From Limnanthes douglasii subsp. nivea (taxonomy: Eukaryota > Streptophyta > Magnoliopsida > Brassicales > Limnanthaceae): a stretch of 64,000 nucleotides of DNA. Shown here in pieces: positions 10,620 through 23,458 of the stretch (its first letter is position 1; each line of letters starts with the position of its first letter). The DNA lies in NCBI GenBank assembly GCA_036936605.1, contig JAUPFV010000001.1:211899138-211963137 (forward strand), written 5' to 3'. The position numbers and the translations under genes are program-made. The notes under the pieces were generated by a model that searched no databases, was not told the DNA's origin, and saw only the letters and a program-made list of their open reading frames with translations.

Positions 10620-11375
10620 GTGCGGGTGGACATGTGTTATTTGCATTCCGCCCAACAAATCCTCATATTCGGAAACGTTATTTGTAGTGGGTAGTTTAAT
10701 GACGATACCCGCTCCCCATCCAAGTGCTCTTGAAGCCCTATCGGTTTCGATGATCTATTCTGGTGGGGCATCGTCCTTTTGCGGTGCATCATAATCATCC
10801 CCCCACGTGACACATGAAACTCATTGATGAAATCGGCTACAGCTTGATCTTGGATCAATATACGAGGATTGTATTTGATATCGTATTCGCTAACTTCTAT
10901 AGACCATGGCGTTAGTCTATCAGATATGTTAGGTTTCTTTAAGACATAACTCAAAGGAAATGATGTGCGAACAGTAATCGTTTGACTATAGAAGTGCAGA
11001 TGCATCTTGCATGTTGATACTACCAGCCTCAAGGCCAACTTCTCAAAGTTAAGATAGTGTATTTCTGCTTCGATTAAGGATTTGATAGTATAGTAGACCA
11101 GCCGCTGTATGCGCCAACAGAAAAAACATAAGGTAAAAGGTAGACATAGAGAAGTTCATCGGTGGTTGGGGCGGAAAAGATTTCCTATGATGTCAGATAA
11201 TTTTTAAGCATTGTGAAAGCTTTGCTTTTCGCCGTTTGTTTGATGAAACTTTCTTGGCTTCCCTCCAAACGTTGAAGAAGGGATGGCTTTTCTCTAGTGC
11301 CCTCGAAATAAAGCATCAACCTTGGATATGTTGCTAGCAATCCAAGAAAAAACATCTAAATTCTATTTTAATAAG
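10620..11375 (-). pseudogene. Ty3/gypsy RT/RNase H relic
   Basis: The frame 10637-11038 contains FPLSYVLKKPNISDRLTPW, then EVSEYDIKYNPR and QAVADFINEF, the connection and RNase H region typical of plant gypsy pol. Upstream in other frames lie LVYYTIKSLIEAEIHYLNF, matching the YYVSKxLxxAExRYxxxEKLAL motif, and the end of RT (AFTMLKNYLTS). Downstream in another frame RNase H continues as GAGIVIKLPTT and EYEDLLGGMQ. Several frameshifts and stops make it a dead fragment. It lies just outside the copia target site, so the copia element may have inserted next to or into it. Confidence 0.85.
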
Positions 11376-11865
11376 AAAATTAAGGGCTCTGAGCCCTAGT
11401 ATTTATATTACATATGTGATAAATATTTTACTAGTTTGTTACTTTTTTATATAATTAGTTTTATTCGAGTACTACTAATGCTAGTCCAATATACCGATAG
11501 ACCATGTGATGGTCCAATTCAATGGAGAAATTTAAACATTTGAAGATTCACATTTTGTTGTCGAGTAACTTTAGTGACGGGCTAATATTTTTTGTTATCT
11601 AACAAATTATATGTTTTTGGTTGGAAGATAGAGGATGTAATGGAAGTACCCCTCAATTTATTCTCCCCCCTAACTATTTTGTAATTAGATATATGTTAAC
11701 CCCAATGTTAGGCTCATAAAATAAAAATGATAAGTTTTTTCATTTTAGAAATATGAAGCTATAGTAGTTGACGTCAGTACGAAGAGACTCAATACCCATT
11801 TAGACGAATAATTTGGACCTCATAAGAAAGAATAATGAAAAGTATAGAATTTTCATACACTTCAA

Positions 11866-12115
11866 GGACTTGACAAAGAATGTTCTAAAGATCCATTCAT
11901 GGATCTAGGGTTGATCAATTGGTATATTACACCTAAAAACACGTTATTTTCCTTGATTGATGCCTACTCAGTTTATAATCAAATTCAGATACTTCTGAAT
12001 GATCAATAGAATACCACATTCATTACAACATGAGCTTACACTATTATAAAGTTATGTCATTTGGTTGAAAAATGCAGGACTAATTAGATGTCGGTTAGCC
12101 AAGATTTTTCTAGTT
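11866..12115 (+). pseudogene. Ty3/gypsy reverse transcriptase fragment
   Basis: The plus strand from 11866 reads LDKECSKDPFMD, then TLFSLIDAYSVYNQIQI, NTTFITT and a decayed MPFGLKNAG region (near 12055-12085). This is the gypsy RT core around the first catalytic Asp (DAYSGYNQI motif). Two in-frame stops interrupt it. Its orientation is opposite to the adjacent relic at 10620-11375, so it belongs to a different insertion or was inverted. Confidence 0.8.
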
Positions 12116-14640
12116 AGATTAATCAAAATATTAAGTTATATAATAGTTATGATGATTTCAACCATGATTGTCTCTTAACTATCTAGTTTGGATAAAGTTA
12201 GTTCATTGAATGAGTTGACTATCCATTCTTATGACTGATAGTCCTCGACAATCAATTATTTATAAAGTTAGTCCCCTAAATAAATTGGGGGGCTGATTTT
12301 ATCCAAAATGAAATTGATGACGATTTTTGCTCGAGGGACTATATGTGAAGAAAGTTGACAGTCCAAACATTCCTACTAGACTTTTGAAAGTCTATATCCT
12401 ATTTGTCACTAAAATTAATAGACCAGACACTAATTAATATTAAAAACTGGATCAGAAACATATTATTTGGTAGATTTCCCATCCTTTTTTGAGAGATCAA
12501 AGCTTAATGATTTTGATAAAGTTGTATTCACTAACATAGTATTTCAATTTATTTTTCTAAATGATACATGAATTTTGATAACATTATATGCAAATATGTT
12601 TTACCATTACTAAATATTAGGTATTTAATGTATCTCTAAATTAAAATCAAATATCTTTAAGAGTGGGACAATAACAAGCTACGACTATATGGAAAGGTGT
12701 TTCACCCTTACCCGGTTTTGGAGATTTAACCTTTGAGAGGTATATAATCGTACCACTATATTAGAAAATTATAATTTCAAAATATTTTTATTGGTCAATT
12801 ATAAATTTTTGGGAATGAACTAGTCTGTTATTGAAAATGCTAACTCAATGATCATATAGATTATAATTTTAAATCAAATAAAAAATAATCAATCCAAATC
12901 GGGATAATCGCGCACCAAGATATGGTATTTCAAAGTTAGGTAGTCACGTTGGTTTCAGCACTCGTTAAGATCATCTAAAATTTGACAAATCCAACTTTTG
13001 TTCTTAATTGGGGGTTAATTTTCAAGTTTTAGGTCTAAACATTAACTCTAAAATTAGATTTAAAATTATTTTCTTATAAATTTTCATCATTACCTAAAAA
13101 TGAATCTTTTGATTTATATTAGTTCAATATTCAACCACTCTGAAAGTGAATAATCGAGACACTATATTTTCACAATTGTGGTAATAAAATTTACAATTTT
13201 ATAAAAAATATTTCATGGTATGATTTCAAATAATATTTATTTGAGTCCCATCATTATGTATAGTTAAAATTCCTAATCTATATGAAGATTATTCCATGAC
13301 CATAGTCTCATATATATATATATATAACATCTACGTGGTCTTACAGAATTACCATATCATTCTTTCCATTCTATATGAATATTTTGGAATATGTTACCTA
13401 AGGTATAAAAATATTTTATATTCACAACAATTAACCATAATCATGGCATATGTAAAAAAAAGAGTTGAAGGGTATCAGATTACCCGTAAGGATTTGAAAA
13501 TTTATATGTACCACACTCGTCATAACCATTATCAGAGACCTAGAGCAGGAATATATTATACATTATTGGAGGGTCAAGCCTGACTGATCATGGTAATTAA
13601 ACAAACCATTTTACAATAAAAACTATTTATGCATGAGTATGGTTTGTGTAGACGTAGTAATGACAACATGCAACGAATGATGACCATCAACAAATATATA
13701 TGGTAGTACTCTCAAAGGGCTGACTTACATATATAACAATCGTTTCTTAAGATGTAAGGCACTAAATTTATTTCATTTCATTACTCGCCTGATTATGCCC
13801 ACTAAGGTAGGATATTTGGTCTATCAATCATTCTGAAAAAACACTTCATATTATTCATGAATTTCTTATAAAAAGCTCATTAAAGCGGCGTTAGCAGGTT
13901 TTCCAAATCAGTGCTAGAGAATGAGCATCTTAGTCATGATTTCCTTTTATTACTTGTCTGGAGAATGAGAATCGGAATATACACATTTTATTGTGTACCG
14001 TCACGATTTGATATTTATCTTAATAGATAAAAAAATATTTTTTCGTACCATAATAAACTGTGAGTATATCTCATCTAGTGCTTAGAACTCTAAAGAGTGA
14101 TAAATCTCATTCAAAACCTAATGTACATGAAATCAACAATCTCTAGGGATGCAAGTCAGTGTTATGTACATTCTAAAGTCTAAGTGCCACTAACAATGAT
14201 TAATTACATCCTATTTATGACTACACCTTCACAAGTCTAGATTCCACCAAATGCGCACGTAATAAGGTCACATGATTTTGAAGTGTTAAACAAATGACAC
14301 ATCATGCAAACATGAAAATATTTGAATATTTAGTTGACCTAAATGTGCAAAACATGTTAAATAACAAATTAGAATCGTGCTCTTCCATCATACGTTGACT
14401 CATAACTATACTAAACATTATTTTAAGTCTATACACATATATATATATATAATATTTTAAAAATATTAATTGGTTGGTTGCGCCTGTATATGGGGTATGT
14501 AAAACAACCTTACTTGAAAGCATAACGCTAAAAAAATCAAAATTACATTTATTATGATTTTCACTCCAAACCACTCATGGGTTCAAAAAATTAACTGAAT
14601 GATCATGTAGACCTTTAAATTTTATGTTAAAAAAAGATCT
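12116..14640. other. AT-rich stretch without recognised genes
   Basis: No convincing coding signal. The open frame at 13296-13583 begins in a (TA)n-like tract and shows no recognisable domain. This is probably decayed gypsy LTR or internal sequence, given its position between gypsy fragments, but I cannot show that. Short TA tracts occur near 13307-13324 and 14438-14451. Confidence 0.5.
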
Positions 14641-15660
14641 ACCATCTTTTTTATAAGAAATAAGACCAGATCGGTGTAAAGGTCACTTTTACGGTCTAAG
14701 CCTCGCTTTAGGGATGATACATCTACCGGTTCTTATAAATTAGGAAATTCCTTCATGGCGTAAACAAGTATATCTTTGAAGACGCTCTAGAGTGGTGAAA
14801 CATTATCTTAAACCTTTTCGGTAAACAATTAAACCAGTCCATAATGTTACCTTTAAGACTAATAGAAATGGCTCTATAGAGTATCACATCGGCCGGGTTG
14901 AACATCATCATCATGGTTTGAAACCAGTTCAAGTGCCTCTTTGGATCCTTTATTCCATTATAGTGGTCCATCCAGAATGGGGCAAATTTTCAGGCCAGGT
15001 CAACTTCCAAAATTATTTCCATAACATAGGAGTCTTTGAGGGCGTATTCAGCCATCTTGTGGCGAACCTGATCGTACTCGAGAGGGTTATTTTTTTTTTC
15101 TCTCTTAGGTGCACCCTAGCTCGCGTTACGGGCCAATCCTTTGTTATCAGATCATTTTCCCATTCTGTTCCATTTTTCTTCGCCAGGCTTCGCCCGCTGT
15201 TAGGACTTTCCCCCTCAGTTTCCTTTGCTAACCTCTACGCCTAACCAATAATTTTAATAGATACGACCATAAACCCATGCAGTTAGCGTCAATGAGGCGT
15301 CATTCGTCTTAGTCAATGTACCTCTAGTCTGCCAATCCTTTATTTTTTACACTTTACTTCTTTCAGTTGTTCCTGCTGTTTCTCATTGATCTGTGATTCC
15401 AGATGATGAACTAAAAAAATAGTTATTGGATTACTTAGGTGAGCACTGAGCTAGACCTGAGCCATTACACTGTTGTCCCTGATGGGGTCATTATCTAAGC
15501 CAATGCTGGCAGCTAGTTTGTCTTCTTCTGAAAGTACTCTGTTTACAACAAAGATCAGGTGGGTTGCAACTGGGTTTCCCAGTTGGATGTTCTCATGATT
15601 TCAACCATGATTCAGGTAGTCAGTAGATTCTAATATAGATGCTCGATCTTTGGTCGAAAC
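14640..15660 (-). pseudogene. Ty3/gypsy gag relic
   Basis: The minus strand reads EYDQVRHKMAEYALKDSYV (about 15085-15030) and then MDHYNGIKDPKRHLNWFQT, ADVILYRAISISLKG and DWFNCLPKRF (14971-14790). This matches the plant gypsy Retrotrans_gag pattern YxGxxDPxxHLxxFxxxM..CRAFxxxLxGxAxxWFxxLP. Gag forms the particle. A stop precedes APFW, and the reading frame changes several times further upstream, where Glu/Lys-rich sequence to about 15660 may be the gag N-terminus. It has the same orientation as the pol relic at 10620-11375, so both may be remnants of one element. Confidence 0.8.
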
Positions 15661-15759
15661 GTTTCTCTTCTAAACTTCCCTTTTGATTTCGGATCTAGTC
15701 ACCACCATTGGAATAATTTTATCTACTTCTTTATGACTATCGTTCCCACAAATGGTGCT

Positions 15760-15831
15760 AAATTTTTTAAGGGAAAATACTCGCAAATATATGCCAAATT
15801 TTTTAAGGGAAAATACTCGCAAATATATGCC
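15760..15831. repeat. 36-base tandem duplication
   Basis: Two identical 36-base copies in a row (aaattttttaagggaaaata, then ctcgcaaatatatgcc). On the minus strand it reads GIYLRVFSLKKF twice. A (TA)n tract follows at about 15862-15882. Confidence 0.9.
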
Positions 15832-17309
15832 AATTAGATAACTTAATTTCATTGAGAATAAAATATATATATATATATATATTTTACATATTAACGAACC
15901 TATTTATATAATCTCGATTCCACATTTTCTCTCCCATTATATGTGTAACGATACTATTTGATCGTGGATTTTTTTTGTAGAATGTTGGCCATATTTAATT
16001 CTCACTAATCTTCTTTAGGGTCGGTGAGGTTGAAGATTGGTAATAGTGGTAATACGTGAGTTGCACTTATTTTCATTGACCTTGGTAATACGCGGGACCC
16101 CTCGGTAACATACCAAATCTGTTTTTGAAAGATCGTCTTTGGTTATTCTTTATGATCGATCTTGAAGTCTATTACACAAACCGAGGGCAGTCTTCTGTTC
16201 TCTTGGCCCTTCGATCCCAATGGTAATATTTAATAGCCAATGGGCCTTTGTCTTATGATCCTATCTTGTCGTATAGTAATGGCCTCATCAATCATATAAT
16301 TACTATATTTCAGAAAACGATATAATCGTTTAGAGACTATGTCGATCGGGTTTTTTAGGAGATGAATATGATTTATGGATGCAAAGAATGTGGATTTATT
16401 GGAGTTTAAAAGCGGATTTATTAGAAAATCTTGAGAAATTCCTAGTGGACTGCTCTTAAGATATGTTAGCAATGACAAAAATGAATATTAAAGTGTTAGA
16501 CATGAAAAGAGGATTTGAGGAATAATTTAAGGAATCAGAGAAAGTATTAAATTTGTTGGAAAATAAAAGGAATGAGGTTAAGAAAATATTCGAAGTTCCT
16601 AGAGAACTATTGAATCAATCTAGTTTTTCTATCTATGACAATGTTCGTGGTTTCTGAGTTGAATCTGTCCATTGCCGTATATGATAGAAACAACGCTAAG
16701 CTAAAAATTGGACTGCAAGAGTGCTCTCAATATTCAAGAATGGATTATATCCACTTGAAGATGAAATTTCATAGATTAGTTGATAATGGTGACGTAGTAG
16801 AAATTGTGTGATGGAGTAAGAGAAACAATGGACGAGTTAATTGAATTAGTTCGAAACAAAAAAATAAATGGAAGCAAGAACAATTGCGCACAATTTTTGG
16901 TGGCGATACTTTGTTGACAACGACACATTCATTGAGAAAGATATATATGACATGATTGGAACTTCATCATATTTAGAAGTCGTCAATACATTTGAATATA
17001 AATCATTTTTTAAAATTGTCTTTCATTCACAATGATTTAAGGAAGGGTTAATGATTCATTATGAGGATGAGGTGTTGGTATGTCCAAATATTACTTGAGT
17101 AATTGTGTGAATGGTGATGGTCGATAAAAGAAATTCAACAACTATTTTCTATAAGAGAGGGTAGAATAAAGACCTAATGATTGGTATTACTCCATTCAAA
17201 TAGAACGACATAAATATGGTAAGCTTCACAAGATGGTCGACCAACTGTGTTGAAATGGTTGACTTAATGGTATCCATTGGAAGAGATGAAAAATAAAATG
17301 AAGTTACAA
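15832..17309. other. Degenerate sequence upstream of the plus-strand gypsy pol relic
   Basis: Contains a short (TA)n tract (15862-15882) and, from about 16440, sequence that may be decayed gypsy protease/RT (plus strand), but no motif is clear enough to call. The open frame at 16230-16478 on the minus strand has no recognised domain. Confidence 0.4.
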
Positions 17310-19250
17310 CATTATTTATTATTATGAATGCTCTCAAAAAATTACAACGTCATCTTACCATCAATGTGTCAAGTATGTTGTGGTATACTATGTTGGTAAC
17401 CCAAGAAAATATCGTCCTATATCAACCAAATTTTAATCAAAGAAGTACAAAATGTTCGTCTAAAGCTCATCCATTTTTTACCTTTTCAAAGGGGTCAAAA
17501 TGTTTTTTTGGGATAATAAATGTACTACGATATTTAATGAGTTAAAAAATCATACCAAAGAAAGGAGAAGCTATGTATTTGTACACTTCGAAATCTAGTT
17601 TCGTCGTTACTGTGGTTCTTTTGAGGTACGACGAAGGAATTCAGATATGATATACTATGTGAGTAACACATTAGTCAATTCAAAAAATAAAAACTTAAAC
17701 TAATACAATTGATCTATTTATTTAGTTGTATATGGATGGAACATACGAGCTTATTTCAAGGTCATGTAATCATTATACGAACTTCTTTCCCTTTAAATGA
17801 TGTACTTTAAAAATAAATGCTTCTAAGAGGTTAGGAATATAGTTATTTGAGTTGGGTGAATATGAGATACAGTTTGAGCCAATGACAACCATAACATCAC
17901 AAGTAGTGGTTGAGTTTATTAATGAGTTTAGTAAGGTGAGAGTTAAAATCGAAGAGGATGATACAATAAAAACCATTGAAACGATCAAGAATGTATTTTT
18001 TCGCGACGATGGTGCTTCAAATTTAAATGGTAGTGGTTTTGTATTATGTTAAATGATTCGTGGGGTGAAATAAAATAAGCTATTAAATTTAAATTTCTTG
18101 CGACTAATAATGAAGGAGACTGAAATAGAAAAAGGTCTTTCGTTTGTTGTTAGATTCTCAGTTGGTGATTTGACATTCTGTTGTGAAACACATGAGATAA
18201 TGTTTTGGAAATGTTATGTGTGAACATGTTATGCGTCGATAAAAAAACAAATGTTTTGGCAAAATTTGGTTGCATATAATATAATCATTTTGTGTAATAC
18301 AAGAAATATCATCGGTTTTTGGAAATTTTTAAATAGAGAGGTATTGATTGTCAAAAACGACAATGATTGGCGTAAGGAATATATGCTTTTCTTGAGTGTT
18401 GAAGATTTTTCGTTGGACAACTTACAAGCTATGTCTTTAAAATTACGTGCTCAAAATATGTTGTACTTTATAACAATTCGTATCGGAAATGTGGTACACA
18501 GTTATTGTTGAGATGTTTATATAAAAATAAAGCATTATTGGTTTCGAGGTTTGATACAACACTTTCTTAGGATTTTATTCACCGATACGTTTAATCGATG
18601 CAAAACAATGGTTGAATATTTTGATTATTGTCAAACATTTTGCCAACATGAGTCACATTCACAGGGAAGAAGTGATGTCAAATCCTCCTCTGTACATAGT
18701 TGATAGATAAGGTATTCATGTGAAGGCTTCTTCTTAGTTTTGTAGCTATAGATGGTTCTATCATTACATAGTGACACGATATCATTTTTTAGGAAATTTA
18801 AGATAAAGTAACATTTGTATAGTCCAAATTACCCGCAAGAAAATGAAGTAGTAGAGTTTATAAATAGAATTGTTTTTTATGAGATAAGGGGAGAACTTGA
18901 ATTAACTAAGTGAAAGTGGTCGGATTTCTTTAATAAGGTTGTATTGTCATATAAAAATATATATTAAAGCTTGGATGAAAGAAACACCATTTAATATGGT
19001 TTATGGGATGAAACTCGTTGTTTTATTAGAAATTATAATCTATAAGTATCAAATTCATAAATATTCCATAATGGTATTCTACGGTACGACGGATAAAAAT
19101 ACTAAGAATTTGGATCCTAATTAGTATAAACATTTAAGTTAGTGTCCAAAGGATATAAAAGTACCTACTTTCTAGCAGATATGGATGAAAGTGGAAAGTA
19201 TCCTAGAAATATACATCATTAATCTTTTTACAAAACTAAAATGTCATATT
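17310..19250 (+). pseudogene. Ty3/gypsy pol relic: RT end, RNase H and integrase
   Basis: Plus-strand gypsy motifs in the right order, spread over shifting frames: KMFFWDNKCTTIFNELKNH (about 17500-17545), MIYYVSNTLVNSKNKNL (17650-17700), GEYEIQFEPMTTITSQVVV (17855-17910) and FFRDDGASNLNGSGFVL (17995-18050) for RT/RNase H. Then come WRKEYMLFLSVEDFS (18370-18415) near the integrase zinc region, SPNYPQENEVVEFINRIV (18825-18875) and TPFNMVYGMKLVVLLEI (18980-19035) for the integrase core end. Many stops and shifts rule out function. It is on the opposite strand to the gag relic at 14640-15660. The right border is not defined. Confidence 0.85.
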
Positions 19251-19394
19251 TAGTCACTTTACTTTTTTATATGATAGCATGAGTTTTTTTTAAAAGACAC
19301 CATAATTGTCATTATAAATTAAGTATTTTGTAGGAATTTTTTTTTAAAGTGTCTTCATATATTTGTAGCTCCAAAAGTAAGAAGCAACGTCTAA

Positions 19395-19528
19395 TTGTGA
19401 AAATAATATTTATATTATTTTAAACCAATAATTTAATTTAATGATATTTCCGATGATTGTGAAGATAAAATGACATTTATATTATTTTAAACCAATCAAT
19501 TTAATGATATTTCCGATGTTTTTCAAAC
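19395..19528. repeat. ~67-base tandem duplication
   Basis: Two adjacent copies sharing attgtgaa, tttatattattttaaaccaa and atgatatttccgatg, with small differences (period about 67). Confidence 0.85.
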
Positions 19529-20402
19529 TGCACATGTCCACAATGTTACTAACGTTACTAATATTTACCAAAGTAAATGTCTTCATTCTCCAAAGCAACG
19601 GTATCTATGACAATAATTATTCACAACGATGTTTAAATATTTAAGACCTCATAAATTACAATAATATAATATAAACTATATTCTTTGAAAACAACATATG
19701 GAAGAAGCTACATAAATTATAAATAAAATAAATTGTTTTAAAGTAAATATAACTACAAGTCAAGTCCAACAAACAAGTGTAAAATATCGTACACTAAATA
19801 AATGTGAATATAGCAATAAGGAAAACAAAATTGAGGAATCTAAGATGTCAATGCTAAGAAGGTCGCAAAAGTCTTAATTGTGAACATAGCTAGCTATAAG
19901 AGAAGCCGTGCTATAAAAGCTTAAAATGACACATATCCAATCAACCTGAATATTCTCGTAAGTTAAGGCAAACTGAAAAAAATATAAGAGATCATGCTAA
20001 TGTTTAAAAATGATAAAAAAAGTATAGTTTACGACATACAGTAATGTTCATAAACAGTTTTGAAAGAAAATTTTGATGACGATGATTATAATAGTAACGT
20101 TAATACAAAATCAACGACAATATCAATGTAACGTCGATATGATATTTATAATACAACGGCGAAATATGGTTTCTAAAGTTTGTTTCTTAAATTTATTTTT
20201 GATGATGTTTTTCAGGTATTTATATGAGTGTAATTAAAATAAAGCAATAATTACATTAAAAATATATTTTAATACAATAAATTATAAAAAAAAAATAGTG
20301 AAGTATAATAAGTTGACAGTATATAACATCAAATAGTTCAAAAAAAGTTCAAGTAATGGCACAAAGTATCTAGAAAAAAATAAAGTAATAGGCGAATGCA
20401 AG

Positions 20403-20560
20403 CCGGCCAAAATCCAAATAGACATAGTCATGTTCGTATTTGGATATCTTAAATGATCGGTAAGTATGGTGAAACGTAAAGTCGGCCAAAATCCAAATAG
20501 ACATAGTCATGTTCGTATTTAAATATCTTAAATGATCGGTAAGTATGGTGAAAAGTAAAG
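20403..20560. repeat. 79-base tandem duplication
   Basis: Two copies with a 79-base period, each with cggccaaaatccaaatagac and aaatgatcggtaagtatggt. They differ at only about three bases, so this duplication is young relative to its surroundings. It is present in both macro-units, so it predates their duplication. Confidence 0.92.
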
Positions 20561-20660
20561 TTGGTCTTTTGCATCATAAAACATATCTTAAATTTAGACG
20601 AGTAGACGAGTTGAGTGTTATTTCTTTTGTTGTTAGCATCATTTTTAATTTTAGAATTGG

Positions 20661-20729
20661 GGTTTCTATTGCGGGCCTTGTTGTAGGAAATTAAGGTTTC
20701 TTTTACGGGCCTTGTTGTAGGAAATATAA
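20661..20729. repeat. 34-base tandem duplication
   Basis: Two copies of ggtttct..gcgggccttgttgtaggaaat with a 34-base period and a few mismatches. Confidence 0.85.
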
Positions 20730-22206
20730 GTGGTGAACCGATAATTTTTATGACTATCTGTTGGAAGATTTTTTATCTATGCTCAATCATTTATAAACAC
20801 GTTTTTATGGTCAATCATTCACTTAAATATTGTAAGTACTCGTTCAGTCTAAGTAATGTGTGATAAAGGATCAAGTTTACTCACTCTTAACATTTTTATC
20901 GACATTTGGAGCTTCGCCTATAACCTCTCCGAATAATTTCCCCTTAACCTTATCACGATTGAGTTACTATTATCTTTTATTAGCTTTAGTTTTAACTAAC
21001 GTTTTTTTTTCTGGGCTTTTTTTTTAAATTCTACCAGAGTTTTGTCTCAAATAGTGATTCATTTTTGAAATTTTATGCCTCTTTCACTAAATTTTGATTG
21101 GTCAAATTGAGGTTTAGTTCAGAAAAATGATATCATAAGTTCAAAATTGTTTACGGAAAAGTAAGATAGAGTTAAAGGAACTTTATAAAAAACATAAATT
21201 TAGTAAAATAATGAAGAACTTTTGTAAGTAAATGTATGTTCAACAATATTACCTTCAACTAAAGTATCACTTTGATATTTGAGGAATTCGATGTTGCAAA
21301 GAGCCGCTAAGTATGAACTAGGAAATAGACTAAAAAGTGTCTATTAAACAACTTTGGATCCAGGGTTGCTAGGTTACATAATGAAGCATTTAACAATGTT
21401 TTTTTTAAGTATTAGTAGTTCACAAATGAAGGTATCTAGTGGACACAAAAATACAAAACTTACATCATTCGAGGAATAGGTGGAGGGACTATTTCGATGA
21501 GAGTGAGGGATTTTGGATAATGGTGTGTTACATGCATACGAGTTGTGCCTTCAACAATCTTCTTTCGCTTTTCCTGAGTATGATTTTTTTTTTGTTCCAT
21601 TGGTAGTTCTAGCACGAATTTTTTTTATGACTTCCATCGGCGGTTTGAATCCTTGTTTTTTGGAATACTAAATTACATTTCCTATTCAGGTCTTATTTCA
21701 AGATGAGCCTTCAAACTATTCATTAATTTTTAATTTTTATTAGAGTATTGATGTTAGTATCCATTACTTTGTAATCTTCATTGAATAATACATTCTCTAA
21801 CGTCCAAATGAAACAATGAAACAGATTTTCCTTATTAAAAATATTAATATTCCTGTTTTTTAGAGTGGTCGAGAGACTTTAGAAACAAATCATGTGAAAT
21901 TTGTTTCCTCGAAGCCTTCGATAATGCTTTAGCTTCTAAAACATTTAAATAATAAGAATAAAGTATGGAAAATAAGAAGAATAATAAAAATAAAGTATGA
22001 AAATAAAACAATCAATATCAAAGTACAAAATAAATATTGAACATACTTTTTTTTATCCATCATTTTTCATCTGCACCGATTAGTACGCCTCGTTTAGATT
22101 TCCAGCTATCAAATAATTTACTTTGTAATATGGTTAGAATATGGTAAAGTAAATAGGCTACAATGTTTTGGAGAGACGAAATAGTATAAAGAAAAGATGT
22201 TCACTT

Positions 22207-22904
22207 TGTTAAACTTTTAGTAAAATATGAGGTCCTACATCGGTTAAACATCGGAATGCTCAATGGTATATAAGTAGGAAAATATCATACTAGCGTTGAG
22301 ATCAAATTGTTCTTACTTATATATGAAGGTTGAATATGAGGTATCCATATTCCCAATAAATGGATCAGAGCACGAGACCCAGACGGAACGCGATGTGATG
22401 AGTGATGTGGGTAAAGTTCTCTGATACAAAAACAGGATGTAGAAGCCATGTTCAAATGATTGATCTGCTCTAGAGATCCTATTTTGGAGTGCTTGTGGCT
22501 CATCAAGCGTTGTGACTTGATTGGAGTATATCAAGATGGTAAAACTTGATTGTGGTGGCGCTAAAGAACAAGACAGTGTAGTCTAATAGGAGGTGAGCAG
22601 TAACATCCGTAGTGCCTTTATGGTTCAGGTAGGCCCAACCTGATTAGAGTGAGCGGATGGAAGTCAATTGAGAAAAGGCCAAGTTGTACTTTGTTCGAGA
22701 GGATGATTTTTTAGGGTGGCGACCAATGTCCCACATTCCACATCGGTTAAAGATGGGAAGGATCAATGATATATAAGTGAGAACATATCTTCACTAGTAT
22801 GAGGCATTTTGGAAGTGTACCAAGAGTGAAGTCGTGCGTGTCATCGGGCCTAAAGCGTACTAGTGTCGAGATTGGTTGTTCATACATATATACGGAGACG
22901 AAAT
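22207..22904 (+). mobile_element. TRIM-like retroelement A
   Basis: A short non-coding LTR element on the plus strand. A decayed 5' LTR (about 22207-22355, with cctacatcggttaaacatcg and tggtatataagta) is followed by a primer site TGGATCAGAGC (22361-22371). After an interior of ~340 bases comes a 3' LTR (about 22709-22904) that starts with a TTAGGGTGGCGACCAA-like sequence and carries ccacatcggttaaagatggg and gatatataagtgag. The interior has no coding capacity and matches that of element B (gctcatcaagc, agtcaattgag). Such terminal-repeat retrotransposons in miniature depend on other elements to move. The ends are approximate. Confidence 0.8.
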
Positions 22905-23458
22905 ATGTGGAACTTTGGTTGCCACCCTAACATATACTCCCCTCGAATAAATTACCACTCTAGCCTCCTCTTAATTGACTTTCATCTGCCTACTCTAGTC
23001 AGGTGGAGAGATGCCTGACCTATAAAGCTAGGGCGAATCTATATGTTCACTATCAGATGACATTATGACGCTCCTTAGTCAAGCCACCTGCTTGATGAGC
23101 TATCAGGCGCTTCATCTATACAGCAGATCATTCGCCTTAAGTATGTCATGACTTCTGGTAACATGTTCTACATCTGCAGATTTCACCTACATCATAACCC
23201 ACTATGTCTGCGCCTGGAGCTTTGATACCATTTATAGAGAATATAAGGTCCGCATTTTTCCGCTGTATATAAGTAGCAATAATCAGATCTCCACAGTAGC
23301 ATGATATTGTTTGCTTTGCGTCCACTAGCCCACATAGTTTTACTCTGGTCCACTTTCAAAAGGCCTCATTCTTGTTAAGATATGTTCTTACTTATATACT
23401 ACTGATCCTTCCCATGTTTAACCGATGTAGGATGTCGAACTTTGGTCGCCACCTAACA
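22905..23458 (-). mobile_element. TRIM-like retroelement B, inverted, 3' LTR truncated
   Basis: Same family as element A on the opposite strand. The 5' LTR is 23231-23458 (starts TGTTAGGTGGCGACC on the minus strand), the primer site TGGTATCAAAGC is at 23219-23230, and the interior runs to a purine tract CGAGGGGAGTATA (22933-22945). Only about the first 28 bases of the 3' LTR remain (22905-22932, TGTTAGGGTGGCAACC). It then joins the end of element A, so the pair sits tail to tail with no spacer. No protein is encoded. Confidence 0.8.

Larger units (their letters stand above)
19251..22206. other. AT-rich stretch with small tandem duplications
   Basis: No gene recognised apart from the three duplications listed separately. 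Long A and T runs are frequent. No LTR ends could be paired with the gypsy relic to the left. Confidence 0.5.

Noticed and set aside
13296..13583. 95-codon plus-strand frame
   Set aside because: It starts in a TA tract and shows no family or motif; kept as non-coding.
14918..15244. 108-codon plus-strand frame as a gene
   Set aside because: It is antisense to the gypsy gag relic and has no domain.
10620..19250. Endogenous pararetrovirus (caulimovirid) origin
   Set aside because: Gag, integrase-end and RNase H motifs are of Ty3/gypsy type. No movement-protein or coat-protein motif was seen.
22207..23458. Single transposon with long terminal inverted repeats
   Set aside because: Each half has its own tRNA-type primer site, purine tract and internal sequence, which fits two TRIM-like elements better.
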